From NCBI RefSeq assembly GCF_003672135.1, contig NC_039511.1:14968464-15032463 (forward strand): a DNA stretch of 64,000 nt, in the 5' to 3' direction. The first letter of the stretch is position 1. Each line of letters starts with the position of its first letter. Shown here one piece after another: positions 11,706-25,890 of the stretch. The stretch comes from Ooceraea biroi. Taxonomy: Eukaryota; Arthropoda; Insecta; Hymenoptera; Formicidae. The position numbers and the translations under genes are program-made. The notes below the pieces were generated by a model, which was not told where the DNA came from, ran no database searches, and saw nothing but the letters and a program-made list of their open reading frames with translations.

Positions 11706-14700
11706 TGGCAAGAGAGGTACGCATATCCTTCCGCAGCAGCTCACCTTCCTCTTCATCTCGCGCGCATGCAACATCCACCCTCGTCGGTCCAACCCCGCGC
11801 CGGAGACGTTTGATTCCCGTATTCTTTTCTGCCTGTTCCGTCTCATCGCGATATATCATCGTCGTCTCGTCCCATCGTGGAGATCTTTTCCTCCGCGGAG
11901 AGGATGCCTCTCAGTGACCTATTTTCACGTGACCTCGTGCCGCCCGACAGTCGGTCCTCGGCTTGCACCCCCCGGAGTGCATCACCCTCTCGGCAAGGCC
12001 GAACAACCGAAGGGACAAGCCCTTCGGCCCGTTTTCTCTCTCTCTCTCTTTCTCTTCCTTTCTCCTTTTCCCCCTCTTTCTCTCTCCTCTCTCTCTGTCT
12101 GTCTCTCTCTCACTCTCTCACTCTCTTCTCGATGGATGCGCGTTTCTCCATGAAAAGGCATTCGCACGAATGCTCCATTTTTTATACAAGCTCTTCCGTT
12201 CGTTCTTCTCGGTTATCTCGTGCGGTGTCAATGTCTCCTTCTTTTGTCTTATCTATTCAGAATATTGTGAAGAGATTAAGTTTGATTGTAACTCCTGTAT
12301 TTATTCCTTCTTAAATTGATTTTATTGATTCTTTTGGATTATTTCACGCGTGTACAGAAAATTCCTCTTTCGGAGATTAGCTAACGATATTCTTTAAGAA
12401 TGATGTTTCTCTGATAATCCCTGGCATTCTTAATTCCCTTGATCTAACGTCTATTACGATAGACACACTTTTTCTTCATTTGTAATATGGATGCATATAG
12501 TTGTGGAGAAAGAGAGAGAAGAGAGAGGTACTCGCTGGTGTCGTCCTAGTTTGTGGACATGTTCTGAGTTATGATTCCAGTCGTTTATCACCATCCACCC
12601 GCGACTTCTAAAGGGAATAATAAATAGAGAAGAGATGTATTCGAACACCTCTTGATAAATAGAGATTTGGTTCTGGAATAGTTAAGAAATTTCTCGTTAA
12701 TAACCGTTTTCTTCGAGTTTATAATAATATTTCCTCAACAATCATTTCTACTAGGTTTTTATCGTTTGTTGTTAGCAAAGTTAGTTTTCTTTTAAAAATT
12801 CCTTTTGTTACAATTCCTCTTTGCTAACTATTAATAATAAATTAATAATTCTTATTATTTCTTATTATACTCTTTATAAGAATGATTAGAAGTTTGTATC
12901 GCTATTTTGCTTCATGTTTCATTTGTCAATGTTTTATTCATTGACAAAATGTTCTACGGCTTTGGCATTAATGGAATTCTTTGTGCACAGAATCTTCTGT
13001 AATAATTTTCTAATTTTTCCATTTGAAAAATGTATTTATCGCTTTGTTTCTTGATAAAAGTTTCTTTTTTTTTATCATTTTGCATGTTCGCAGAGCCTTT
13101 TTTTCTGTTCTTCGTATTGTAACGTCTGTTTTTCATATTGGCAGGAATCTTTCCCACACTTTCCCCGCTCATATAGACTCGCCCTCTCATTGCCTCCTTC
13201 GTCTTTTCACAATCCATCCCATCACTTGCTCGTAGATTCTGCTTCACCGATTCGCTGGACCCTAAAATCCTCGTATCATCTTGAGTTGAATTGCCAGAGT
13301 CGCCTTAACGGAGCCCATAGGACGTAAATGTGAAATTCAATACGCTTTTTGCAAATACTCTCTTTCGACTTGTTTATATTGAAAATTATACACAAAGCAG
13401 AGTCGCGAGAATGTTACTCTTTTGTCGCTGGAATGCTTTCCTAACTCGTAGAACGCCTCTTTACTTCATTGTATGTTCGCTCGTCGCTATTTTGCATACT
13501 CGCAAAATTCTTCCATCATTCTGTACGTTCGCAGATTCTTTCATCGTCCTTATTATCGTTTGCCATGTTTTGCAGGATTCTGCTGTACATCTTTTGTTTC
13601 CTCGTAGAAGTCCATTCGCATGTCTGCAGCTTCATATCAGATCATTTAGAATATTCGAAAAACATTCTTCCATATTTGCTGTTAACATTTCGCTCAATTT
13701 GTAAAACAGATAAACCTAAATGGAATAAATATTGAAATAAATTGTATACAAGCTAAGAAAAAAATCTAGATTAATTGTAAATTAATTGGATATACAATAA
13801 AAGAAAAATTCATCGGAAAAAGTGAAGTCTAGCAGAAATCTAATTCTATGTATTGTCTATATAATTTTATATAATACAATATAATTTTTTACATAAATAA
13901 ATTAAAAGAGAAATCGAACTTATACATAAATTTCTTGAAAATACATATTTAATATAAATGTACATCTAAAACCATTTTCATGCAGTGGAAATATGGAATC
14001 ATGTATATGGAAAAGAAAAAGTAAAGAAGAGATGCTGTTAAATATTCTTTCAGCGCTTTCTGTGTCTTGTCAATTATTTTAAATTTTACGATTTCAGAAC
14101 TTTTCGTTAGATCTCATGGCTGTGGAGTCTTTTGAGCATGATTGAGTTTTAGTAAATCAAAAATTTGCGGAAAAGTCGGTGGTTCTCGACGATACTTCGT
14201 TAAGAGATGCACCTGGGTACATCCACGTTGCACAGGCCGCTGTAGCTGCAGGCGGTTCCCTATTTGCTCGTTAGCACGTTGCGATGTTGTTTACTAAGTT
14301 CCATCCACGACGAGTTCACGAGTGCATCTAAGGGTTGTTGCCCGGGAGGGGCTGATCCTTGCATTGCTCAGATAAACATTCAATTTTAGCTCTTTGGATT
14401 TTAAGTCTCTGAATTTCTTAGATGTTGGATGCTTTGATCCCTCAACCCTGAATTCGTAGATGTTTGTCAAATTCTTTTATGTTTTTTCGATTTGTTTATT
14501 CTCTAATCACAATCGTGTTAAACTTATGTATGTATTGGATTGTAACATGTATTCGTCCCGTTCGTTTAGAGTTTTTAGTAACGAATACATGTTACTACCC
14601 AATAGCATAGTTTCGAGAGAGTCCATCGATTCTTAGATTAATCGACTCGTAGTAAAAAATTTGTAAATATTTTAGCTTTTTAAATATCGGATCATTATAT

Positions 14701-17700
14701 GTAAAAGCATGAGCTTTCGGAACCTCGTGTTTCAGATTCCTGCACATTTCAATTTTCGGTCTCCCGTTCCGGAGTACAGTAAGATAATAAAATTCTGGGA
14801 ATAATACAGAGATAAATGAAACAATTCATCGCGTAAAGTGGAAATAAATTAATAAATAAATAAAATTCCTTTTTAAACTCGATTACATCGAGTTGCATCT
14901 TGTTACGGCATACGCACTTAATTTAGTAATAAATGCATAATAAATTTCGTAATAATATATTAATATGGGTGATGAATGACTAGTAAAATCGACACACTGC
15001 ACAGAATAAATAAGCGATATTACAAGTTAAGACCGATTGAACCAGGTCAGTGCTTTCGAGCATAAACTGCGCACGCGCTCTGCATACTTTTAGCGCCACC
15101 CCGTTGAAGACTAGGGACAACCCCAAACATAATGCACCCCTTCGGCTCGCATTATTCTGAGATCGCTAGCGACGTCGGGATGCAATCTCACCGATCGAAG
15201 AGTGCAGGTTTACCCACGGTGCAAAATATGATAAAGTGAACAAAACGAATTCGGTGAATACTCGCAAAAAAAGAAACAAATTATATGGACTAAAATTACT
15301 TTTAAAATCAATCAAATAAATTAAAATAAACTATCGAGATAATTAGTCTCTGATAATAACCGTAAAAATTTTGGATGGGAATTTTGTGGAAAAATTTGTG
15401 CAAATCGGCGCAGTAAGTGTTTTGCGACTTAATACACATTTTTAACATTGCTCAATGTGACCGGTTCATAATTTGCGTAAATGATATAAATCAGCTCTAT
15501 ATACTATTTTATATATGTACACATCTATTATAAATGTAAAAGTGCATTGTGTGAACGACTCGGGAATATTTGAATATTTAAATTTCTAGATTTTAGAATT
15601 AAAAAAGAAATTACATCTTTAAATTTCTCTTAGATTTGTGCATGGAATTTAGGAAGATAATTTTAGTCTGCAATCTTTAAGATATCGAATTCCAGAATGC
15701 AATAGTTCTATTAAAGTGCGATAATTCTGTAAATAAGTGCGAGAGACTTTACAAATGCTTAATCTCTCTAAATTATTCTGTCATCATTTTTATTTTATAT
15801 TAACATTTTTACCTTATTTGATTAGTATTTTATTTATTTACTGTCATGCGTCGTAATCGTATGTTAGTGGACTTCGGACAATTTGATTTTGGTCCTGTAT
15901 GTCCTGCATGTTATTTAATAAATAAATTTGTATTTAAATGTATATAAGATTTGCATGAATAAATTATAAATTACATAATAATAGAATATATAAATCAGCT
16001 ATACTTTGGTGCAATATTATATGAAAAATCTATAGTTACATGTACAGTGCAGTGTTAATTGAATCTCATTCTTAATCTTCTTTTTTAAAAGTAATGTATG
16101 AATGTGTGAATGTGTAAATTATCGAAAATATTTGCGTTCTGTTTTTCTTTCGCTTTTTTCCGTCTGTTTAGTTTTGCGACATCATTTTTGACACTAAAGA
16201 ATGCCACATTAATTTTGTTCATGACAGAGTAAAATATTTGAAAGTTCCATATGAAGACTTTATCAGCCTTTCTACATGGTCTACATTATGTGTACCAAGC
16301 ATGCTGTAAAATTATTTACTCTACTTAATATCTGGGCGACAAGCATTTCCCGGGGTCACCTCTTTAGCCTTCATACGCCTTTTCTTGCCGCAAATTATTT
16401 TTAATTTATGTCATTGCTTATTTGCAAAGTATCTTTATTTATTTTCTACAAAATGCATAGTAAAAATTTATTTAGTAGATAGTTTATTATTTACACATAT
16501 AAATTTCGAGAAAACGAGTAAATTTTACAGACTATGTGATTGTGATGTACGTGATTGTACAAATTTTCTGAGATTATGACTATACAATAACTCGCATATT
16601 TGAAATAGTGTTAAAGCTTATAGTGTTTTACCCTTTTTCTAAGGTTCATTATCTTTATTTTTACAAAGCGCTGTAAATGCCTACAAGCTTGCATGAGCTT
16701 CCGGAGAACATTTAAGGTCAATAATAAAATGCAAATGTCAACCATTTTTAACCTTAATATGCATTAAAGTCCAGCACACATCGACATTTGTTCATTATTA
16801 TATTATATTAAAAATAATCGATACCAGATGTTACACCTTTTCTACCATAACGGTCTCTTTTGACGCATAAATAATTTTCATCCTGTGCTTCATAAATTTT
16901 TATTCCATATTCAATTATAAAATTATTTTTTATCTTTTGTTATATTTTAATATTAACATTATTTAAAAAAATAATTAATCATGTATTCTATTAATCTGAT
17001 TTTTGCGCAGGAGTTACGGACCAAGAGACCTTTTAAGATATGGGACAGTTGGCGTAATGTGAGAAAGGGACTGGTCGTTAGCAATTTTGAAGAATTAATT
17101 GTCCGAGGTAAGAAATATATAAATTTAAAAAAAGCATTAATATTATAGACAAAAATAAAATCGTTTTGTTAAAATTCTTTAAAATCACACTTAGCTTGGA
17201 ACAAATATTTCTGGGATACTAATTTAATTTTCTTTCTATTTCTTAATATTGCAAAGAAGCAACAATACGTCACATATAATATACTTTTCTATTTTCATGA
17301 TACTCAAAATATTGAATTATTAGTCATAAGATATGCCATTTTTAGCGTAGAACATACTTTGAAGAAAATAGTTTCAGAAAAATGGTTCAATCTAATTCTA
17401 AAGAACAAAGAAAGCGTTCAAGATATCAGATTCACTCCTTGTGTCGAGAAATCGACGCGCGTTGCGCTCAGGATAACTCCTGCGTGCATCGTCCTTTTAG
17501 AACACTCTTTCCACCTGTCCGGTCGGCTGGCGAAGAAATATTTCCGGTCGGAAATATTTCCGCGCGGCGTATCGCGCGCGCGGAATTGCATTATCTGCAA
17601 AGTTCCTTTGAAAGTGTCGCTCTCGTAGCATACATTTCTCGCAACATTTCGCGGAGACAAAGCGTCGTTCGTTCGTTCGAGGACACACCACCATTATTCG

Positions 17701-20480
17701 CAACTACGCCATTCACGCGATTACACAGTACAAGCGACACGTGGCATACGTACATGCACGCGCTTACCGACACCACAGACACCGATAGGTAACGCACATG
17801 TACACGCATATGCGCACGCCCACATGCTGATGCAGAAGCGTTATCACAACGCCAAACACGCCCAACCCTCCGCCCAACCCTTGCTTTTAGGTAAGGAAAA
17901 GCTGGGCGTGCCACAAAACGAGAATGTCTCGCTAGTTTTGGAGTCGGACGGCACGCAGGTCGAGGACGGCGAGTACTTCAAGACACTAGGCAACAACACG
18001 ATCCTGCTCCTGCTACGGCATGGTGAACGCTGGCTTCCCACTGGCGTCGATATCATACGCGCTGGTAGGTAAAAGGGACACTCCAACGATCGATTTTAGG
18101 GGAAATCAGCAACTTGGTTGAGGAACCTTGAAGCGATATGGACGATCGAGAATTCGAAGGCACAGGGTTTGAAAGGAATAAAAAGGCCAGAAGAGTTCCA
18201 GAAATTAGGTTGTCAGAATTATTTATCGTTTGAGTACTGAAATTTTCACATCGGATTGCTTTACAAAATCGCGTTCTTACGTAGATCTTTGTACGATCAA
18301 CCAAGTAGCTATTTTCTACTCTGAAATGTCTCTCGACTTTCTAGATTTTTGAACCCTCGAATATATAGCTTTAGAGTCATACGCGCTGCTATGTAAAGGG
18401 GATATTACAACGATCAACTTTGGTTGATGGAAATCGGCAACTTGGTCGAGGAAACAAACCTCGTGGCAACTGATAAAATTGATCAAACTGAATTACACGT
18501 GGAACAAACTGAATCCTTACACACACACAAGCCTTTAAACGATCAACCAAGTAGGTCTTCTTCCATTCTTAAGCTCTCTTCTTTATAGATGTTTTGAATA
18601 CTTTTACAATCTTTACCACCTGAAGCCTCTTTAGATTTTTGGATTCGTAAGTTCTTTGGCTCCCTATAAGATACCGATCTCGCACTCTTGCGATGGATCA
18701 CCGGCACTGACTATCACGTTTTGCAGCACCGAACACTACCCACAATTCTGCCTCTCATATTTGTCAGTAACAATTTGTTTTCTCTTTTGTATTCCCAGCA
18801 ATTTCGGCGATCCCGAAAATAGTCTGTGAGACGATCCACGCGCTGGAGTTGCACGATGAGACGCCATCGTGGAAAATCATGGACAATAAAGGCCGAGTCA
18901 CAGTGGTGCTGCACTGGGACCAGCGCTCGTCATCGTCGTCGCAGGTGCAGCAGCAGCAAGCGAAGCCGGGCCAAGATGCCCAGACTTCCAAGTACTCGCC
19001 GACTAAGAAAGTTGATCTGAGCGGCGCTCAACGGCCGTCCCTAGTGATCCAGACTAGTCTGGACAAGCTGGGCTATGACGGCAAAGCGACGCATTTGCCT
19101 GGCGAGATTGCCCCGACGCGGTATACCAGCCCGCGAATCACTGTGATAAATCATGACGATATGGTATTTATAATTCAGACTTGTTATTCTTAAAAAGCGC
19201 GTGTTTCATATTCTGGTCCAACCGCTTTTGATTTTTTTTCATTTTCGTAGTATAATTGAGAAAAATCAATATGTGATCTAATTTATTTCTTTAAGATTCT
19301 GAAATTTTGATAGAAAATTTCTTTCTTTTAATAGAATGAGTTGGATCATTGCTATGTTGAATCTTTCAACCTGGATTATAATTTATTTTAAAGTCCTTTG
19401 CTAGTTGCAATTTTTTAAATTCTACCAAGCAGTCGATAAATGAAAAGATCAATATGATCTTTATTAAAGTGCACAGTGTGCCGTAATATTCTTGAATGAT
19501 TAAAAAGATAAGATGAGTTATTGTTGTACATTACATTATCAAATATTTGAAGCGACTCTTGACTTTATACGATAATAAAACGAATCATTGTCACGCTACA
19601 AACTCGTCTTTCTGAATAGCAGCAGCCAGTGCAGTCGCATGCCATGCCAGGTCGTTTGGTGAAGCAGGGCACGAATTCGTTCGACAGCACGACCATCCAC
19701 ATCCACACACCTGAGTGCTCCAATCACATCCACCAGCCGGTTGCGCGGAATGGCAGTCCAGTGAATGGTGCCGACGGTGGTCCCGCTGGCGAGTGCGACT
19801 TCCACTGCTGCGCTCTGCACGAGGAAGGTCGCAGGATCGCCGTGCATAAATCGGTAGCAACGTCGCCGATCCAGGACGCGCAGCACGCGCAGTACCATCC
19901 GCATCATCCGCATCCGCAGCAGCAACAGCAGACGCAGACGCAGACACCGTCGCCGCAGCCACCATCTTCCCTGTCGGACGGCACCAAGCGACCCGGCCTT
20001 AGCAAAGGTCACGTGCGTTTTCGCGACACCGCCGACGAAGAGTCAAGCTCGCGTCTTGCCGGCGCAGTCGGCTTCCATTTGCATCATAATCACCATCACC
20101 ATCATCAGGAGCACGACAGCTCCGAATCTGAAACGGAGAACACGATAATGGAGGATGAGATCGTGACTTCGGAGAAGTTTTTGCTGCTGATTGACCAGCT
20201 GACGGTCGACCAGAAGCATCATCTTAGCATCAAGGACATCGGCATCATACTGGAGCGGCTCAGCTCCAAAATCCTCGACGTCGAGCGGCTGGATCGCGAA
20301 AGCGAGAGCGAGGAGTGCTACAATTGGACGATCAAGGCGATCATTCGGGGCGATGTTCTACGGGAGCTCGGAGTAATCTACAATGGGAATTACTACGCGA
20401 TCTCGGAGCATCCCGGCTACAAAGAGGAGTCCGAGGAGAATAATGAGGATAACGAGGAGGAAGAAGAGGATAGACTTTAA
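11705..20480 (+). CDS. Drep2: Drep2-like CIDE-N domain protein (DFF-related)
   Basis: Proposed exons: 11705-11716, 17011-17107, 17891-18064, 18799-19163 and 19620-20480, giving 502 codons plus stop. Exons 2 and 3 encode a complete CIDE-N (CAD) domain at residues about 10-90 (RPFKIWDSWRNVRKGL, then ESDGTQVEDGEYF). This fold pairs with other CIDE-N proteins, originally in the caspase-activated DNase/inhibitor system. A conserved C-terminal block starts near residue 395 (SEKFLLLIDQLTVDQ) and is followed by a very acidic tail. The middle is low complexity: Ser, Gln and His runs including HHNHHHHH. In flies Drep2 is a neuronal synaptic protein rather than a nuclease (family knowledge). The 12-nt first coding exon (M-A-R-E) is chosen because exon 2 opens in phase 0 without an early ATG, and the GAG|GTACGC donor fits. 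It is the weakest part of the model. Other Drep paralogues are possible. Confidence 0.82.
12031..12130. repeat. CT-rich simple sequence
   Basis: About 100 bp of CTCT and TTTC runs with a few interruptions, shortly after the Drep2 first coding exon. It makes a polypyrimidine strand, the complement of the GA tracts in the promoter upstream. Confidence 0.85.
14533..14604. other. 24-bp inverted repeat hairpin
   Basis: Arms 14533-14556 and 14581-14604 pair over 24 bp with two mismatches (perfect core GTAACATGTATTCGT), with a 24-nt loop. Some further pairing with bulges is possible outside the arms. It could be a microRNA-like precursor or a tiny foldback element. Expression cannot be judged from sequence. 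Confidence 0.6.
18054..18600 (+). repeat. diverged direct duplication in Drep2 intron 3
   Basis: A segment starting at 18054 (CATACGCGCTGG, the last bases of exon 3 plus the donor) recurs at 18378 (CATACGCGCTGC) and continues in parallel: ACGATC, then AACTTGGT-GAGGAA, then GATCAACCAAGTAG (18295 and 18541). The second copy has deletions, and its donor GGTAGGT has become GCTATGT. Confidence 0.75.
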
Positions 20481-20747
20481 TATGATGCTGTTTTATTAGA
20501 TAGATAGATAGGTTATACACTTATCCTTGGTTATTACTAACTTAGGACACGTTGTAAACGGAAATAAGGAAAAGAGACATCGCGCGCGGACTCCTTTTCG
20601 AATTCGAGGATTTTTTGATTCCTGAATTTTCTGTGATTTTTTTTCTGAGAATTCATCGCTTGGAATCTTCTTAAAATCTTCGTGAATCCTTTTCTGGGAT
20701 TCTTCAAGATAGGATTCTCTGAGAAATTGGAATTTCTTAGTATTAGG

Positions 20748-21030
20748 TTGTTCGGAAAGTTCGTATCAAATCTTCTATGTAAGTTCAGGACGCAATATTT
20801 TACTCAAAGAGCAATTTTATTGAAGTAACGCAGGCATCTCCATACAACATCTCATTCAGGATCTGCGAAGCTGTGAAGTCACGCTAGAAGCAATACAGCA
20901 TCACATGGCGAAGTGGATCTTCTGGTTCTCAAACTTTCCACTTAATTTTTGCCGAAATGATTGCACTTAGGAAGGCCTGCGAGGTTTCCTTTGCGGGCAC
21001 ACAGAAATTTGAAACAAACTTTCCGAACAA
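20748..21030. mobile_element. non-autonomous mariner-like element (MITE)
   Basis: Terminal inverted repeats at 20748-20770 and 21008-21030 match at 21 of 23 positions (core TTGTTCGGAAAGTT and its complement). The GTTCGGAAAGTTCGTA type of end is characteristic of insect mariner elements. The 283-bp interior has no transposase frame, so this is an internally deleted or MITE-type copy. Confidence 0.8.
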
Positions 21031-24000
21031 TTGCGTGTTAAGTTGAAAATTCTACGGAATTAACGCAGATGCTCTCAGTATTTGGATAATACATAATTGT
21101 GTAAAAATTGCCTAAAGTTTGATGAACTTAGAACTTGACATCTACTTTTCTAGAATTTCTCTCCCACAATACTTTCCTAGAATTTTCTAAGATTTCTAGT
21201 CCCTTGTTAGGATTCCATAAGAATCTTTTAGAAATGTAGAAACTTTATAAGAATTTTTAATGTTATCCTATAATGTCTTCAATTCTTCTTAAGATCTTAT
21301 ACGTTTAGAATTTGCTTACAATTCTCTAGAAGTTTCCTAAAATCTTTCAAATTCTAGGATTGTCAGAATTATTTTTATTTTCGATTCAGGATGTTCCAGT
21401 AGTTTTTAAAGTTTCTTTATTCTATGATTGTACAATATTTTTTGACAAAATAGATAGATAAATTATATTATTTGAAATGAATTTAGAATAGGTAATTAAG
21501 ATATTTAGTGTAATTATGATTTAATTTTATTTTTGTAATATGTGCATATTATATTCCTCGAATTTATAAAATTGAAATGAGATTCTCTTATAAAAGTGAG
21601 CACTGCGTTGTTCCACACTCTTTTGTTTATGATTCATGATGACTTTACACACGAGTCTTTCGCAACTAAAAGAGTCTCAGTTTCTTTTGTGGGGTATACA
21701 AAATTCTCGAATCGAAGATGAGATCTACGAGAAAGCGAAAAGCGAGTGACATGTGCAAATGACGATCCGCGTTGTAGGGAGAAATCTAATTTAATAAGAT
21801 CGAAAAGCGACAGAGAATAGACCGAAAAGCGCTACTTCTTCCGGATGTGTTTCGTAATAAGAAGAAAGAAAACAGAAAAGAAACGAGAGAGGAAGAAGGA
21901 GGGAGAGAGTGCATCATAATGGAATCATGTAATATGATACACCTTTATTAAAAACCTAGTTCTAAAGACGGTTGTTGAAATATGTATTTATTAAAAAAAA
22001 AACTAGCGTGTATACTTGTAGGAAACATTTTTGGGATTACGGACGTCGATTCCGTAACCGTCCACAACACTGCCCTATCTAATGAAAAGTGACAAAGTAA
22101 CGGAGACGGAGTGAGAAGTAGGGAAAGGCAAAAGCAGAGGAAAGAGAATCAATTTAATGGTGTGAATATACGATGCGTAACAATTCGACTCGACTCGACT
22201 AAGCTCGATGATATAACTTTTTTTCTTTGTTTGCGAGGCGTGTAGCTTTGATTAATCCGTTATTACAGGATTTCGATATATTTTTTGTGAATTCTCAAAT
22301 TAATTGAATGATTTCTTGCATATTCCATATTTCATATAATATTATTTTATAATATCTCAGAACAATCTTAATTTATATACGAATATAATGTTTTAAGATA
22401 ATTAGCTTCTTGAATTTTCGTTGGATTCTAACTTTTAAAATTTTTTTTCAAAAATTTGTAAACTAAGATTGTAAACTTCTTTGAATTTTAAAATAGATAT
22501 TTTTAAAATAGAATTTATCAAAATATGTTGAACATTAGAGAATTTCTAATTCTTGATGATTATAATTACAAAATGAATAAATAAATTATAAGCTTTTCAT
22601 AGGAAATGCCGCGAGGCGCGTATTCTATAATAACGGATTAATTTATACTTTTAACAAATGCGATTGTGCGTACGAGGACGAGATAATCTCTCACAGGTGC
22701 AAGATCGTTCGTCGACGTCAGGAACGATCGGTGATCTCGAATGGCGGAGAGATTACGCGTGGCAAACACGTGTATATCAATCCATAGATAGCCATAGAAC
22801 GCTCATTATCGATATTAAATACGGATAAACGTAATATCGCGTGGCTGCCTTTAATTCATCGAACATCGCGGACGATGAACCGCGACTCAAGAATCGACAT
22901 CAGAACTAATGAGAAAGCGACGCGACAACAATGGGGTTGCGGGATGGAGCTGTTTGTTTCTCGCCGACGTAAATTCTTCGTAGTCTCGTGAAATAATATT
23001 CTCGTAGCCTAAGATCCTTGGATCCTCGGATTCTCTGATCTTCGATCATTTGGATATTAGATTCCTTGATCATAATTTGTTGTAATCTAGATTATTAACT
23101 TCATTCTTTTAGATTATACACATTGTGATTGCGTTTAGTTTTCTAATATTTTGATGTCTTACACGTTCTAAGGTTCTTGAATCCTTGAAAAATTTATTAA
23201 ATTACAGAAATATTTTAATTCTTTTAAAACGTACTTAGATTTCTTTATTCGCAATGTTTATTCTTTTGCTAAACTTTTTGCGGAATCTAATATCCATTGC
23301 ATTCATTTTGGCTCACTGCAGCTACGATATCTTAAACTGAATCCGTGAATGAAAATCATTTCATTTAAAACGGATTGCACACACAGACAACATCGTTCAG
23401 AGCTTTCAACTTTTTCAAAATATAAAAGTAACACGTAGTTATAGAATTTCTTTTTACTTGATGTAAAGCTTTTAGTTATTAAGTTCTCTATTTCCTGAAT
23501 CTTACGAGCTTTTTGTATGTGTACTTTTTATGTGAAGAAAGATGAATTTTTTCATTTCCTCATTCTTCAAAATTGATTAACGTCTCTTCCTACATCCATG
23601 CTATCCAAATAATGAGATTCCATTTTTATGTGTTATATATTTAGATAGAAAATATTAATTATCTTAATTAATATTGAAATTAGATGTTACGAGCTGGATA
23701 GCAGTTGAAAGTTTTGAGCGCTGCTCTAAAAACAGACATGCATACATACGCGCGCGTGTAGATTATGTGTAACGATATTAAACATAATCGGAATCATTTG
23801 GAATTTACGTTAGCGGATGTACTACATGATTATAAGTGATATATCGATACGTGTCGAGGATACGCTCTATGTGAAACTTTGCAATTTTAATATATTTCTA
23901 TTGTAAGTATACTCGCGAAATTGTGAAAGAGAAAGAAAGAGGCAGAGAGAACGACAAAGAGAGCAAGTGTGTGCGTATGCGTGCGTGCGTGAATGAGAAA

Positions 24001-25890
24001 GAAAGAGAGAAAGAGACAATGGCACACGACGCGCGGGAGATATTCGATAGCGTATATAAATATATATATACATATATATATAGATATATACATATATTAT
24101 ATAATAATATAGCGAACTGTCGTGGGGAATCCACTTTATACATACAGGTCATCTCGTCATGGCCGACTCGAGGGATGCTCGAGGGCGAACTTTGGGAGTG
24201 ACTCAAAACAGGGTCACTCGCGTACAGAGGAAACAGCTAAGTTCGTCGTTCCGTTGGCGTTAAGGTTTTCCATGTGTCTTATCTCATCTCGTACTTCCTT
24301 CGTGATCATCTTAGCTTTCGAGTGTGATGCGCGTAGATCCCGAAATCGTCGGAATCTAGAGGATTCCAGGTTCCGCCGATTTTAGATCTCTCGGATTTTA
24401 AAGGCCCAGATTCTGTGGTGAGTCCTGTGTCGGAGGACAGAGGAGGAGGGGGATGAATTCCTTTCCAATTATATAAAAATTCCACGAGTCTTAAAGCCGT
24501 TGTAAGATCACCAGTTTTCTGGATCTCTCGCATTCCTCGGTATCTAGATCGTTTGAATTCTAGATCCCTTGGAACATCGGAACCACGTGGCTCATCCTCG
24601 ATCTAAGATCTTGACATTCGCATTCTCTCTCAGATTCTTGGCTCTTTAAGTTTCCAAATCTCCTTTTGTTCTCTTGCAATTCTTTCTCTCTCAAAATTCT
24701 CGGATTCCAGGATTGTTCCTTCCTTAAATCGTTGCGTCGTTAAAACTCTCGATCCTTGGGTCATCGAATCTCGATACTTTGATTGTTAAAGGTCACAAGG
24801 AACTTAAAATAATCAGAATAATGTGAGAAGGGAATAAGGAGAGCGAAAGGGGGCAAATATAAACACGATGGAATGAATGATTCGATTTATTGAGTCGATT
24901 ATACATTTTTTTCGTTGTAAAAGGGCATATGCTTTTGCAATCGAAAAAATAAAGGGGTTTCTTCTCCCAAGAACTATTTCATAAGATAAAAAAAACCCTT
25001 TACAGGTTTCCGGTCTCGTAGTGCCACTTTAAATAATAATAAATAATAATAATAAACCGACAACAACAAATAATACTAATATTAATAATAACAATAAATT
25101 AATAATGATAAAAGGAATAAAAGAATTGTTATAAGTTGTATAACTGTTGTTTCTGGTACATGCAGATACTATACATATACACACATCGCACACACGCACA
25201 TACACACATACGCACATGTACACTTTCTAAATTAAGGACATGGCCTCCGCCATTTATTTATACATAGCCTCCTCCTACGATCCTGTTTTGCAAGTAGTGC
25301 AATGTCCTGGAATTATCAAAACGGAAAGTAAATTGTATTTAACAATCATTGCTGTTGTTAGATTTGTTTTATTGTACAGTTAATACAGATTTTTGTGATT
25401 ATTTTTGCTCTTTTTGAAACAAGAGATACATTCGCGGATCCTCCAATATCCTTTCCATATACGTGCGATCCTGTTAATGCCCCGTAATATAATTTATATT
25501 CCTATCAAGCAATTTACATTTAACAAGAATGTCTACTCGAATGTTTTTCCGATTATATGAAATAATATTATATAACGTCGGAGAGAAGATTTATTTTATA
25601 AGAATATTTGCGACACTATCTCCACTTGAGCAATTCGTTGACTGAAATTAACATAATTGCGCCTTTTTCGTCGTTTCACGTGTGATAACGTAATTTTCAC
25701 GACCTATCGATCGATCGATCTGCAGCGAGTAACTGACGATCAACGTAAGGGAGAGAGATCTAGCGTAAGCAACCTCGCATTATGATTACCTCTGTGTATC
25801 TGCATGACCGCATTACAATAACCTTTAACTACTTTTAAAAAGAGAAAACCGTAGTCACACTATACTCTCGATGTAGGCGAAAAGAAAAAC

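Larger units (their letters stand above)
11717..17010 (+). other. Drep2 intron 1 (5.3 kb)
   Basis: Contains a CT-rich tract at 12031-12130, long AT-rich stretches, a strong hairpin at 14533-14604, and two slightly GC-richer islands (about 14100-14360 and 15040-15250) that could be enhancers or alternative first exons. I find no convincing coding exon apart from the boundaries. Confidence 0.55.
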
